Positions 26,792-38,831 of a stretch of DNA of 64,000 nucleotides are shown here, in pieces. The position numbers were made by a program, and so were the translations under genes. This DNA is from Myxococcales bacterium. Its GTDB lineage: Bacteria; Myxococcota_A; Polyangia; Palsa-1104; JAEUJZ01. The first letter of the stretch is position 1; each line of letters begins with the position of its first letter. Location: positions 62,001 through 126,000 of the forward strand of contig JAEUKA010000056.1 of assembly GCA_016794465.1 (NCBI GenBank), written 5' to 3'. A model generated the notes under the pieces. That model had not been told where the DNA came from, did no database searches, and saw only the letters and a list, made by a program, of their open reading frames with translations.

Positions 26792-28207
26792 ATGACGCTG
26801 TTTACCCGCAGGCGGCCAAGCACCCGTGCTCACTTCGTCGGTGTAGGCGGAATTGGCATGTCCGGGATCGCCGAAGTCCTCCTCGCGCTGGGCTGTCGAG
26901 TCTCGGGCAGTGATCGCAAGCAGAGCGAAGTCACCGAGCGGCTGCGCAGCCTCGGGGCGGAAGTTCGCGAAGGCCACAGTGAGCGCAACCTCGATCTTCT
27001 CGACGGTGAGCTCGATGTCGTGGTCACTTCCAGCGCCGTCTCGACCAGCAATCCCGAGGTGGCCTCTGCCCACGCACGCGGCATTCCCGTGATTCGCCGC
27101 GCCGAGATGCTGGCCGAGCTGATGCGCCTTCGCTACGGCATCGCAATCGCCGGCTCGCACGGCAAGACGACCACCTCGTCGCTGATCGCCACGGTGCTGC
27201 ATCACGCCGGCCTCGATCCGACGGCGATCATTGGTGGCAAGCTCCCGTCGCTGGGTAGCAATGCGCGGCTCGGTCAGTCCGAGTATCTGGTCGCCGAGGC
27301 GGACGAGTCCGACGGCTCGTTTTTGCACCTGATGCCGACGGTGGCGGTGGTCACCAACATCGATCCCGAGCACCTCGATCACTACGGTGACTTCGAGCGG
27401 CTGCTGGCGGCGTTCCGCGACTTTATCGACAAGGTGCCGTTTTTTGGGCGAGCGGTGCTGTGCCAAGATCACCCGGCGGTGCGGACGATGATTCCGACGG
27501 TGACGAGGAAGGTGATCACCTACGGGCTGACGCTCGGGGCCAGCTATCGCGCCGAGGAGCTGCTGTTTTCCGGCTTGAGCAGTCGCTTTGTCGCCCTGCG
27601 TCACGGAGAGCGGCTCGGTCCCGTCGAGATTCCCATGCCCGGCGCACACAACGTCCAGAACGCCCTTGCCGCGCTTGCCGTCGCTGATTTCCTGGGCATT
27701 CCGTTTGCGACCTTCCAAGACGCGGTGCGTGGCTTCGGCGGCGTCGGTCGGCGCTTCACCGTCCGGGGCCGGATCATCAGCGACGGTGACGAGATCATGG
27801 TGGTCGACGACTACGGCCATCATCCCGCCGAGATCCGTGCCACCCTGTCGGGCGCTCGCACCGGCTTTCCCGGTCGCCGCCTCGTCGTCGCATTTCAACC
27901 ACACCGCTACACCCGGACCCGCGATCTCCTCGACGAGTTTGGCCGCGCCTTCGACGACGCCGATGAGGTGGTCATTTCCGAGGTCTACGCCGCATCCGAG
28001 TCACCGATTCCCGGCGTCAGTGGCGCAGTCCTCGTCGACCGCATCCGCGCCCACGGCCACCGCTCGGTCCACTTTGTGCCGGACCGCGCCGCGCTGGCGA
28101 GTGAGCTGGCCCGCCTGGTTCGACCCGGGGACATCGTGCTCACCCTCGGCGCAGGCGACATCTCCCAGACCGGTGGAGAGCTGCTGACGCTGCTCGCCGG
28201 ACACTGA
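26792..28207 (+). CDS. murC: UDP-N-acetylmuramate--L-alanine ligase
   Basis: 471 residues from ATG 26792. It adds L-Ala to UDP-MurNAc in peptidoglycan synthesis (cytoplasm). The UDP-binding loop GVGGIGMSGIAE, the Mur-ligase ATP motif GSHGKTTTSSL near 120, EADESDGSF, NIDPEHLDHYG and the C-terminal DDYGHHPAEIRATL with HRYTRTRDLLDEF are all intact. The gene is outside the usual murE-murF-murG-ftsQ cluster and shares an intergenic region of 55 bases with the metallophosphatase. rsmI follows 13 bases later. Confidence 0.94.
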   Translation: MTLFTRRRPSTRAHFVGVGGIGMSGIAEVLLALGCRVSGSDRKQSEVTERLRSLGAEVREGHSERNLDLLDGELDVVVTSSAVSTSNPEVASAHARGIPVIRRAEMLAELMRLRYGIAIAGSHGKTTTSSLIATVLHHAGLDPTAIIGGKLPSLGSNARLGQSEYLVAEADESDGSFLHLMPTVAVVTNIDPEHLDHYGDFERLLAAFRDFIDKVPFFGRAVLCQDHPAVRTMIPTVTRKVITYGLTLGASYRAEELLFSGLSSRFVALRHGERLGPVEIPMPGAHNVQNALAALAVADFLGIPFATFQDAVRGFGGVGRRFTVRGRIISDGDEIMVVDDYGHHPAEIRATLSGARTGFPGRRLVVAFQPHRYTRTRDLLDEFGRAFDDADEVVISEVYAASESPIPGVSGAVLVDRIRAHGHRSVHFVPDRAALASELARLVRPGDIVLTLGAGDISQTGGELLTLLAGH

Positions 28208-28220
28208 AAGCAGATCCACT

Positions 28221-29102
28221 GTGGCAAAAGGCAAGCTGTTTGTCGTCGGAACGCCGATCGGCAACATGGACGACATCACCCTGCGCGCCCTTCGGGTGCT
28301 CTCTTCCGTCGAGATCATCGCCGCTGAGGACACCCGAGCCGCCCAGCATCTGCTCGGCCACCATCAAGTCCGCGCAGGCCAGCAGGCGCCGAAGATCCTG
28401 AGCTTTTTTGCCGGCAACGAGGCCCAGCGGACCAGTGAGGTGCTGGCTCTTCTCGGCGCTGGTCAGTCGGTGGCGCTGATCTCGGAAGCGGGCATGCCGG
28501 GCATCTCGGACCCTGGTCAGCGACTGGTGGCGGCGGCGCACGAGCAGCACCTTGCCGTCGAGGTCATCCCCGGTCCGAGCGCGGTGCTGCATGCCTTGGT
28601 GGCGTCGGGACTGCCGAGTGACCGCTTTCTGTTTGTCGGCTTTCCGCCGCGTCAAGAGGGCGAGCGGCTGCGGCTGTTTGGCTCTCTGCGCCACGAGCCG
28701 GGGACGCTGATCTTCTACGAGTCGCCGGAGCGGGTGGCGCAGACGGTGGCGGATCTTGCGCAAGCGCTCGGCGACGACCGACGGGCGGTGGTGGCACGCG
28801 AGCTGACCAAGCTGTTCGAGGAGCACCGCCACGGCACCCTCGGAGAGCTGACCCAGAGCCTGCCCCAAAACCCGCCGCGCGGTGAGATTACGCTCGTCGT
28901 CAGCGGCTCGGGCAACACCGACGTGCCGATGACCGCCGAGTCACTCGATGTCGAGCAAGAAGTCCGTCGCCGCCTCGGTCAAGGGGAGAGCGCCAAAGAC
29001 ATCGCCACCGCGCTGACGCTGCTGACCGGCCAGCCGCGCCGCAAGCTCTATCAGCTGGCGCTCCATCTCAAAGATCATCAAGCCGCCACGCCGCAGCCCT
29101 AA
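28221..29102 (+). CDS. rsmI: 16S rRNA 2'-O-ribose C1402 methyltransferase
   Basis: 293 residues, GTG start. It methylates the ribose of C1402 in 16S rRNA. The SAM-binding loop is LFVVGTPIGNMDDITLRA; AAEDTRA, GMPGISDPG and PGPSAVLHAL, then FYESPERV are family hallmarks of the tetrapyrrole methylase fold. A C-terminal helical extension (RRRLGQGESAKDIATAL) is typical. It is 13 bases downstream of murC, so the pair is likely one transcript. The 178-bp structured element follows immediately. Confidence 0.94.
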   Translation: MAKGKLFVVGTPIGNMDDITLRALRVLSSVEIIAAEDTRAAQHLLGHHQVRAGQQAPKILSFFAGNEAQRTSEVLALLGAGQSVALISEAGMPGISDPGQRLVAAAHEQHLAVEVIPGPSAVLHALVASGLPSDRFLFVGFPPRQEGERLRLFGSLRHEPGTLIFYESPERVAQTVADLAQALGDDRRAVVARELTKLFEEHRHGTLGELTQSLPQNPPRGEITLVVSGSGNTDVPMTAESLDVEQEVRRRLGQGESAKDIATALTLLTGQPRRKLYQLALHLKDHQAATPQP

Positions 29103-29115
29103 CTCGCCCCCCAGG

Positions 29116-29293
29116 CAGCGTGTGGAAAAGTGCGCGAGGAGCCCAAAGTGCAAGGCGGAGGACCGCGCCAGTCCCCGACACGAAGTGTGGGGGAGAGCGT
29201 ACGCAAGTACGTGAGCACCGACCCCCCGCATAGCATGCCGGGGGCTGTCGCAACGCAGCAATTTGGGCCCGCAGCCACTTTTTCCGCGCGCTG
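29116..29293. repeat. 178-bp element with terminal inverted repeats and internal hairpins
   Basis: The left end (CAGCGTGTGGAAAAGTG, 29116-29132) is matched on the opposite strand at the right end (rc of 29276-29293: CAGCGCGCGGAAAAAGTG). The similarity continues inward for about 45 bases around GCCCAAA. Inside are three strong hairpins: 29173-29193 (CCCC-ACAC stem, GAA loop), 29198-29211 (CGTAC/GTACG, GCAA loop) and 29222-29244 (CCCCC/GGGGG). It may be a MITE-like dispersed element or a structured RNA. End sequences recur near 20590-20616 and at 56205-56225. Confidence 0.6.
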
Positions 29294-29294
29294 G

Positions 29295-29738
29295 CTACGT
29301 CTCGGGGTGTTGGTGCTCGGGCAGGCTCAAAAACTGCGTCAGCTGCGCTTCCTGCTGGGCCGACAGCGCCGCGAACGACACCCCAGTCATCCGATAGTCA
29401 CGGTTGCGGCCCTGCGCCTCGTCGAACGCGACTGTACACGGCAGCTCCAGCAGCCCGTCGGTCCCCGGCAGCTCGAAGGACAGCAAAAGCTCGGTGCCAA
29501 TCGCCAGCAGCTCCTCACTCGGCTCGCAGCGTCGCCAGATGCGCATCCCACCCAGTCCCACATCCGACGACTGCGCCAGCGCAACCCCAAACAGAGGCTG
29601 CCCGCGCAGCACCTGCTGACGAACCGCAACCCGCAGCGGCAGGCGCGTGTGGCTGCGACGGTCAAGCCGGACACGCCGCCGCTCAGCGACATTGACAGGC
29701 AGCGCAGGAGGCGCATCGGAGAAGCTCAGCGGTTCCAT
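29295..29738 (-). CDS. PilZ-domain protein
   Basis: 147 residues from ATG 29738. A longer reading frame extends upstream but its first residues merely translate the tRNA-Leu gene. The protein is a single PilZ domain: RRSHTRLPLRVAVR at the N-terminus and DVGLGGMRI for the D/NxSxxG motif of c-di-GMP binding, here with Ser changed to Gly. Because the canonical Ser is replaced, c-di-GMP binding is uncertain. Such proteins usually modulate motility or exopolysaccharide. It is transcribed in the same direction as the tRNA, 108 bases downstream of it. Confidence 0.75.
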   Translation of the reverse strand: MEPLSFSDAPPALPVNVAERRRVRLDRRSHTRLPLRVAVRQQVLRGQPLFGVALAQSSDVGLGGMRIWRRCEPSEELLAIGTELLLSFELPGTDGLLELPCTVAFDEAQGRNRDYRMTGVSFAALSAQQEAQLTQFLSLPEHQHPET

Positions 29739-29846
29739 GTGGGCAATGTAGGATAGTGGAACCAAAAAGCAAGCTTCTCGCGGTGCCACACGGCGAAAGG
29801 AAACGCCATCCCCACCCGAGGGAGGTCTGCGGCCAGGGAGCTGCGG

Positions 29847-29930
29847 TGCCCGAGGCGGGAATCGAACCCACACGCCAGTTACGGCTAAGGATTTTAAGTC
29901 CTCTGCGTTTACCAGTTTCGCCACTCGGGC
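29847..29930 (-). tRNA. tRNA-Leu(UAA)
   Basis: 84 nt. The acceptor stem GCCCGAG pairs with CTCGGGC, followed by discriminator A; CCA is not encoded. The anticodon arm GAGGA-CTTAAAA-TCCTT gives anticodon TAA. A long variable arm fits a leucine tRNA, and the T loop reads GGTTCGATTCC. Confidence 0.93.
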
Positions 29931-30065
29931 CGAGGACGATGCCTTGCGGCGACCGCCTCACAGCCCGAAATAGATAACAAATTTTCAGACTCTTCAGCGT
30001 ACCGTTTAGTGTGTTGGCGGTCTTGGGCACAGGGTGTGCGTCGGACAATCGCAAGTAGGATGGGC

Positions 30066-30725
30066 ATGGGCTTACCCGTTACGATAGCTGCAGTTTGTTT
30101 TGATCTGGATGGAACACTGGTGGACAGCGAGGGGGAGGCGGCGGACGCCATTGAGCTGGCGATGCAGCCGCTCGGACGACGCTTGTCGGCCTCCGAGCGC
30201 AACTTCGTCGTCGGACACGGCTTTGGTGAGATCTACGCAACGATCAAGTCCGGCGGCGGCGTTCCCTGGTCGGCGGCGCAGTTCGAGGAAGCCATCTATC
30301 AGGCCCGCCTGACTCTGTTCGAGCAGCATGGAGCCGGCGAGCTGCCCGGGGCGCGCGAGGTGGTGCGACGAGTCGCGTCACGGTGGCCGTGTGCGCTGGT
30401 GACGGGCTCGACGCGGCCGGAAGCGAAGCTGATGCTCGATGCCCTCGGGGTAAGCGACTGTTTTATGGCGACGCTGTGCGCCGGGGAATATCCCCACGGG
30501 AAGCCGTCGCCGGAGCCGTACTTGCAAGCAGCCGCAATGCTGGGGGTCAAAGCAGAGCACTGTGTCGCTATCGAGGACTCGACGGCTGGCATCGCCGCAG
30601 CCCGCAGCGCCGGCATGCACTGTATCGGCGTCCGCGTCGGCAACCGCTACGGTCAAGACCAGTCTTTCGCTCACCACATCGTCGAGACGCTGTTCGATGT
30701 CGAGACGCTGCTGCTGTCGTCCTGA
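30066..30725 (+). CDS. HAD-superfamily phosphatase (beta-phosphoglucomutase/phosphoglycolate type)
   Basis: 219 residues from ATG 30066, preceded by AGGA with 5-base spacing. The catalytic nucleophile is in CFDLDGTLVDSEG (motif I); motif II Thr is in LVTGSTRPEAK, the motif III Lys in HGKPSPEPY and the acidic motif IV in IEDSTAGIAAARSAGM. The cap is the four-helix C1 type, as in small-molecule phosphatases and phosphoglucomutases. Substrate is not predictable. It converges on the alpha-amylase gene, with the two stop codons almost touching. Confidence 0.85.
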   Translation: MGLPVTIAAVCFDLDGTLVDSEGEAADAIELAMQPLGRRLSASERNFVVGHGFGEIYATIKSGGGVPWSAAQFEEAIYQARLTLFEQHGAGELPGAREVVRRVASRWPCALVTGSTRPEAKLMLDALGVSDCFMATLCAGEYPHGKPSPEPYLQAAAMLGVKAEHCVAIEDSTAGIAAARSAGMHCIGVRVGNRYGQDQSFAHHIVETLFDVETLLLSS

Positions 30726-32813
30726 CTACTTGCCGAGTCCGCCCGCGTCAGCCTCGGGCATCAGCACTTTGGTTGCTCGCGACGACACCCGCACCGAGAT
30801 CGTTCCCGACGCGGGCACCAGATAGGTCTTCTCTTTGGTGGTGTCGAGCGGATCACCGAGCACCTCGACGAGCCGCGTCCCGACTGGGAACGGCACCTTC
30901 ATCTGCGTCCCCGCAAAGTCGGTCTGGCTGGTCTGCGTGTTGTGAACGTTGGTCACCACCAACACCGACTTGCCGCCGTCGGTGCGCGTGAACGCCAAGA
31001 TGCCGGCGTCGGACTCATTGCCGGTGCGATCTGTCGCCCAGGTCACCTTGAGATCGCCTCGTCGCAGCGTCGGAATGGCCTTGCGCAGCGCCCCCAGCTG
31101 CTTCATCCACTTGAACGTCTCTGTCTCCGTCGAAAAGCCCGTCTGCGACATGTTCTCGCGCTGCGCCGTCGCAGTCCCGCGATAGATGTTGCTTAGCACC
31201 GAGTCGAACATCCGCTCGCGGTTGGCCGGGTCGTTGCCGCCGGAAAACTCCTGCTCCGTCCCGTAGTAAATGCAGGGAATGCCGTCCTGGGTAAACATCA
31301 GCGCCAGCGCATTGTGCAGCCGACGAAGTGCCTCGGGGGCCGAGACATAGCAGCCGTCGATCGACGATAGAAAGCGCGAGACATCGTGGTTGTCGAGGAA
31401 GTTGACGAGCAGCCGCGACGGCGCAATGCCCATGCCCTGGCTGTCGACGGCGGCACCCGCGATCGGCGTCTGGTTGTAAATTGGCTTGCCAGCGACCGGA
31501 TCGGGCAGGGACTCTCCGTCGACGGTCTTAAAGCGACCTTGATTGCGAAACGGGCCATGAACCGCCGGCGTCATCGTCGCGGTGTCGAAGCGGAGCCGAT
31601 CGTTCCACAGCCGCGCCGTCTTGCTCGTCGGACCGCTGCACTTGACGGTGTCTTGATAGACCTGAAACTTCTGCGAAAAGTAGAACACCGACTCGACTTC
31701 GTTGTTGTAGGTAAACTCGCCGAGCAGCGCGTCGTCCCCGTCGAAGGCCTCGCCGAACATGAACCAGTTTTTCTTCGGCTGCGACAGTGGCTCGACGCCG
31801 TAGATGGGCTGCTCGCCCCGTGCGTACTTGCGAATCGCCGGCGCAAAGTCCTGCCAAAACTCGTGCTCGACGTGCTTGAGGGTGTCGATGCGGAAGCCGT
31901 CGAAGTCGTAGCGGCGGATCATCTCGGCGAAAGCGCGAATCAGGCCCTTGCGTACGTCGACGCGTCGGGTATCGAGGTCTTTGAGCCCGCCAGGAAAGTC
32001 GCCGGTGGTCAGCTGCTCCCAGCGATCGTAGTTGGTGACGCGGCCACGACGGTTGTAGATGGCTGGTCGGGAAAAATCGAGCACGTCATCGTCGCCTTCG
32101 CCAAAGCGAATCGGATCGGGGACGACCCGGTTGATCTCGGGCATGTTGAGAAAGCGAACCTGGGCGGGTCCAGCCGGGCCGAGTCCGTTTTGTCCCTGCA
32201 CGCCACGACGGTCGAAGTCAGGATCGTACTCATCGGCTCGAGTGAGTCGCGCCAGCGGATCGACACTGTCTTGCGACGACGAGCCGGTAACGATCTCGTC
32301 AGGCTGACCGTTGCCGTTGATGTCGTAATAAAACAGCTGGCCCATGTGGTTGGTGACGATGTCGAGTACCACCTTCATCTTGCGCTGGTGGGCTTTGTCG
32401 ACGAGCTCGCGCAGCTTGGCCGGCGATCCGAAGTGCGGGCTGATCTTGGAAAAGGACTGAGTCCAATATCCGTGATAGCCGTCGAAGCCCGCGTCGTAGT
32501 CGATGTTCTTGACGATCGGCGAGATCCACAGCGCCGTCACCCCAAGCGCCTCGAGGTAGTCGAGGTGGTCGATGACGCCCTGCCAGTCGCCGCCTTGATA
32601 GCGCCCGAGCGCGCTCGTCATGACGCGGTGGTTGTTGTTGATGTCACCGTCGGCAAAGCGGTCGATGATGACCTGATAGATCACCTCGTCGCGCCAGTCG
32701 CCGCCGTTCATGATGGCGGTGGTCGGAAAGTCGTCGCCGTACTCGCTGGAGCAGCCGACGATCGACAGTGCAACAATCCCGAGTGAAGCGACAAATGGCA
32801 CGGACTTCGACAT
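30726..32813 (-). CDS. Alpha-amylase family (GH13) lipoprotein
   Basis: 695 residues from the ATG at 32813, with GAGGGAA upstream and a lipoprotein signal after it (ALSIVGC, Cys21). It is an outer-membrane- or surface-anchored glycoside hydrolase on alpha-1,4-glucans. GH13 regions: DIVTNHMGQ (about 149), GFRIDTLKHVEH with the nucleophile Asp (about 307), MFGEAFDGDD with the acid Glu (about 353), and FLDNHDVSRF (about 473). The C-terminal domain ends in a beta-sheet (LVPASGTISVRV). Substrate preference (starch, glycogen, cyclodextrin) is not evident. Confidence 0.92.
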   Translation of the reverse strand: MSKSVPFVASLGIVALSIVGCSSEYGDDFPTTAIMNGGDWRDEVIYQVIIDRFADGDINNNHRVMTSALGRYQGGDWQGVIDHLDYLEALGVTALWISPIVKNIDYDAGFDGYHGYWTQSFSKISPHFGSPAKLRELVDKAHQRKMKVVLDIVTNHMGQLFYYDINGNGQPDEIVTGSSSQDSVDPLARLTRADEYDPDFDRRGVQGQNGLGPAGPAQVRFLNMPEINRVVPDPIRFGEGDDDVLDFSRPAIYNRRGRVTNYDRWEQLTTGDFPGGLKDLDTRRVDVRKGLIRAFAEMIRRYDFDGFRIDTLKHVEHEFWQDFAPAIRKYARGEQPIYGVEPLSQPKKNWFMFGEAFDGDDALLGEFTYNNEVESVFYFSQKFQVYQDTVKCSGPTSKTARLWNDRLRFDTATMTPAVHGPFRNQGRFKTVDGESLPDPVAGKPIYNQTPIAGAAVDSQGMGIAPSRLLVNFLDNHDVSRFLSSIDGCYVSAPEALRRLHNALALMFTQDGIPCIYYGTEQEFSGGNDPANRERMFDSVLSNIYRGTATAQRENMSQTGFSTETETFKWMKQLGALRKAIPTLRRGDLKVTWATDRTGNESDAGILAFTRTDGGKSVLVVTNVHNTQTSQTDFAGTQMKVPFPVGTRLVEVLGDPLDTTKEKTYLVPASGTISVRVSSRATKVLMPEADAGGLGK

Positions 32814-32921
32814 GATTCCCTCAGGCGGGAACCTAGCGCGAAGCCAGTCGCATCGCCAAGAGGCATTTGGTCGCAAGCGGCGGGCAGATTCGTGGCGTCC
32901 GCTAGCCACGGACCGTAGGCA

Positions 32922-34172
32922 TCAGGTCGCGGTGGTGCGGCGAAGGGCCCGACGGTGACGAGCCGCGCCCAGCTCATCGCCAGCCGCCTCCATCAGCGTC
33001 GGGGAAAACAGCGAAAGACCGAGGTCACGCGCGGCGTTTTGGAGCACCGAGACAGCTTTCTCGGCGGTCCGCTGGGCATCGTTGGGCAGCAGCGCGGACG
33101 GCACTTCCCCGTCGGACAGGCGAATCGGCCCGAGCGGCACCGCTTCCTTCATCGGCCCCGCTGGAATCACCAGCCCCGCACACAGCGGCACACTGCGATC
33201 TTCTCCCTCGGGCGGCGAGCTACTTCCGGGCAGCCGCATCGTCAGCGACCAGACCTCGATATGCAGTCCGTGCTCGCGCAGTCGCTCGGTCAGGGACATC
33301 GCCTGCGACGGTGTTGCCGACGGACCTTGCACCACATGGAGTGCATAGCCAGCCGCCTCGATCGGGTCGATAAAGACCAGGCCATTGCCGGACTCCTCGG
33401 GCAGCGACTCTTCGCCGTCGGTACCCGTCAGCCCATCGCAGTAGTTGCCCTGGCCTTGGGTATCACACAGCACCACATCGCCGAACTGACACGACGCACC
33501 GTAGCGCACCACCGACAGAATCCGCGCTCGCACCGGATCGACCCGCTGCACCCACACTCTCTCGACAGAGTAAGGCCCGGTCGTCGGCAAGGACAGCTGC
33601 GCCAGCCCCAAGTCGCTCGCACCACCCGGTCGCCCCGAGAGCAGTCCGCAGGCCTGCCAGCACGTCCGCGCCTCGTCGAGATTGCCAATTGCTGTCTGCG
33701 CCAGTCCCAAGTTCCACAGGACCGATCGGCTAAGCCCCGACCCTTGCGCCAGCGCGCTGGTGCTGGTCAGTCGCCCCGCTTGTCGCCGCAGCCCGGCCAG
33801 CGCCTGCGACAGCGACTCGGCCATCTCGGTCCAGCGCCGCGCTTTTTTATGACTCAGTCCAAGGTTGTAGAGCGGTACCGCCCACTGCGGTGACTGCTGA
33901 TGGGCCGCCTGAAGGTCCGCCAGCGCCGTCTGTTCCTGGTTGCGCTGCGCATAAATCACGCCCCGCAGGTTGAGTAGATAGGCACGCTGTTCGCGCTCGC
34001 TCTCACTTTGGTTGCGCTGAAGGAGATCCAGCTCACTCAAAAGTTTGCTAACGAGGTGAACGGCAGTCTGGCTCTTGTCGCGACGGACAAGGCGAAAGAC
34101 GGTTTCAGCAAGCGCACGCATTTGCGGCACCAGCTCCGAAGGGAGCATGCACGCAAGCGACCGGGGTCCCAT
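32922..34172 (-). CDS. TPR-containing cytoplasmic protein, unknown function
   Basis: 416 residues from ATG 34172 (alternatives at 34148 and TTG 34187; none has a good ribosome binding site). The N-terminal half is tetratricopeptide-like (LNLRGVIYAQRNQEQTALADLQAAHQQ, shown in parts as LRGVIYAQ and TALADLQ, then VPLYNLGLSHKKAR, LWNLGLAQTAIGN). The C-terminal half (YSVERVWVQRVDPVRARILSVV onward) is a separate domain, with FIDPIEAAGYALHVVQG, that I do not recognise. It is encoded upstream of the alpha-amylase gene in the same direction. Confidence 0.65.
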   Translation of the reverse strand: MGPRSLACMLPSELVPQMRALAETVFRLVRRDKSQTAVHLVSKLLSELDLLQRNQSESEREQRAYLLNLRGVIYAQRNQEQTALADLQAAHQQSPQWAVPLYNLGLSHKKARRWTEMAESLSQALAGLRRQAGRLTSTSALAQGSGLSRSVLWNLGLAQTAIGNLDEARTCWQACGLLSGRPGGASDLGLAQLSLPTTGPYSVERVWVQRVDPVRARILSVVRYGASCQFGDVVLCDTQGQGNYCDGLTGTDGEESLPEESGNGLVFIDPIEAAGYALHVVQGPSATPSQAMSLTERLREHGLHIEVWSLTMRLPGSSSPPEGEDRSVPLCAGLVIPAGPMKEAVPLGPIRLSDGEVPSALLPNDAQRTAEKAVSVLQNAARDLGLSLFSPTLMEAAGDELGAARHRRALRRTTAT

Positions 34173-34327
34173 AGGGATAGCGTACAAGGAAAGCGACGGG
34201 CGTTGCTACTGTAAAAACCGTGGAAGTTTATGGATGGAAGATTACATATCTGCGAAAGCGCACGAGTTTTGGCCCGGGCGCGTTGCGGCAAGCTGCTCAA
34301 CTTGGCACATCAGCGCCGAAAGCAAGC

Positions 34328-34388
34328 GAAAACGACCGGAAACGACTGGAAAACGACTGGGAAACGACTGGAAAACGACTGGAAACTG
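34328..34388. repeat. Short tandem array of 10-11-bp units
   Basis: About five copies of AAACGACTGG (with A or G additions), first one AAACGACCGG, ending one base before the stop codon of the ArsA-type gene on the minus strand. The array lies in the intergenic space. Confidence 0.8.
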
Positions 34389-34389
34389 G

Positions 34390-35424
34390 TCAGGACAGGC
34401 GGCTGGCGGCGGCGAGGGCTTCGACTTGGCCTTCCAGGCGATCGGCCAGCTCATCGAGTGCCGCTTGGCCAAACGACTCACCAAACAGGTACGGCAGGTG
34501 CAGCTGGGGCAGCGGCAGCTCGCGGTGGAGCCGCTGTACGTGCTGTTCATTCAGCTGCGCCCGATGTCGGTGCAGTCGGGCCGCTCGCAGCACCGGCCCC
34601 AGCACTGGATCGGCCAGCGCCGAATCGGAGCGGAGCAGCTCATCGAAGCCAAGCTTGGGCAGACCACTCGAGAGCCGAGGCGGATAGAGCCGATTGACGA
34701 CGATCGGACCTCGTGGCAGCCCCAGCTCCGCGAGTCCGCGTGACAGCTGCAGCGTCTCGGTCACCGGCAGATCCTCGGCCAGCGTCGTCAGCACCGTCAG
34801 ACAGCGCTTCGGATCAGTGAGCAGGCTCCAGTTGTCACGCGCCGGTCCCGTCAGCGGTCCCTCGGGCACCGTATCGAGAATGACCTTGGGAATCCGCAGC
34901 AGCGTCAGGACATGTCCCGTCGCCGGTCCGTCGAGGATCACCAAGTCGAAGCGCGGCCTCCCGCCCACCTGCTCGGTGGTGTGAAACCAAGTCTTGCCGA
35001 GCATCGCGTAGTCGTACAGCCCCGGCACCGCTCGCAGAAACGCCCGCACCACGTCGCGCTCGAAGACCTGCCGATACAGAAACGACGAGTGCATGACCAT
35101 CATCCCGTACTCGCGCAGCGACGACTCGGGGGTCATGTTCACTGCCCACAGGTTGTCGCGCACCGGGGCCACTTCGGAAAAGTCGCGCTCGACGCCAAAC
35201 AGCTCGCGGAGGCGATTTTTGCTGCGAGTCTGGGCGAGCAGTACCCTTTTTCCGAGCCGCGCCGCCAGCACTGCCAAGGCACACGCGACGGTGGTCCGAC
35301 CGACTCCGCCCTTGCCAGCGACGATGAGCAGCCGGCGACTCAGCAGGTGGCCACTTATCGGGTCAGGCTTGGCAGCGGTGGCCGCAGCTGGCGTCGGAGA
35401 CTTTGCGTCGGGGGCGACTGACAT
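34390..35424 (-). CDS. ArsA-family ATPase (SIMIBI P-loop)
   Basis: 344 residues. A Pro/Ala-rich leader is followed by the deviant Walker A VAGKGGVGRTTVA, switch-like LVILDGPATGHVL (the DxPxTGH motif of the ArsA/Get3 family) and IVVNRLYPP. It lacks the second ATPase half of classic ArsA and there is no arsenite pump gene nearby, so arsenic transport is unlikely. Single-domain ArsA-type ATPases in myxobacteria occur near motility or polar-targeting genes, so a client-protein targeting role is possible. It diverges from ileS. A tandem array sits at its 3' end. Confidence 0.82.
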   Translation of the reverse strand: MSVAPDAKSPTPAAATAAKPDPISGHLLSRRLLIVAGKGGVGRTTVACALAVLAARLGKRVLLAQTRSKNRLRELFGVERDFSEVAPVRDNLWAVNMTPESSLREYGMMVMHSSFLYRQVFERDVVRAFLRAVPGLYDYAMLGKTWFHTTEQVGGRPRFDLVILDGPATGHVLTLLRIPKVILDTVPEGPLTGPARDNWSLLTDPKRCLTVLTTLAEDLPVTETLQLSRGLAELGLPRGPIVVNRLYPPRLSSGLPKLGFDELLRSDSALADPVLGPVLRAARLHRHRAQLNEQHVQRLHRELPLPQLHLPYLFGESFGQAALDELADRLEGQVEALAAASRLS

Positions 35425-35522
35425 CGTAGAAAAGTGAGCGTAGCGACCGCCTCACGGCGTGTCAACGACGGTGGCTCGGGGAGCCTCCACTTTCCGAGCA
35501 AACTGGTATGCTGCGCGCCATC

Positions 35523-38816
<3,294 letters not shown>

Positions 38817-38831
38817 CGTTTCCCGTCGCTG

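Noticed and set aside
29739..29924. N-terminal extension of the PilZ frame
   Set aside because: The extension translates the tRNA-Leu gene (MAKLVNAEDLKSL), so ATG 29738 is the real start.
34328..34388. CRISPR-like repeats
   Set aside because: Units touch one another without spacers.
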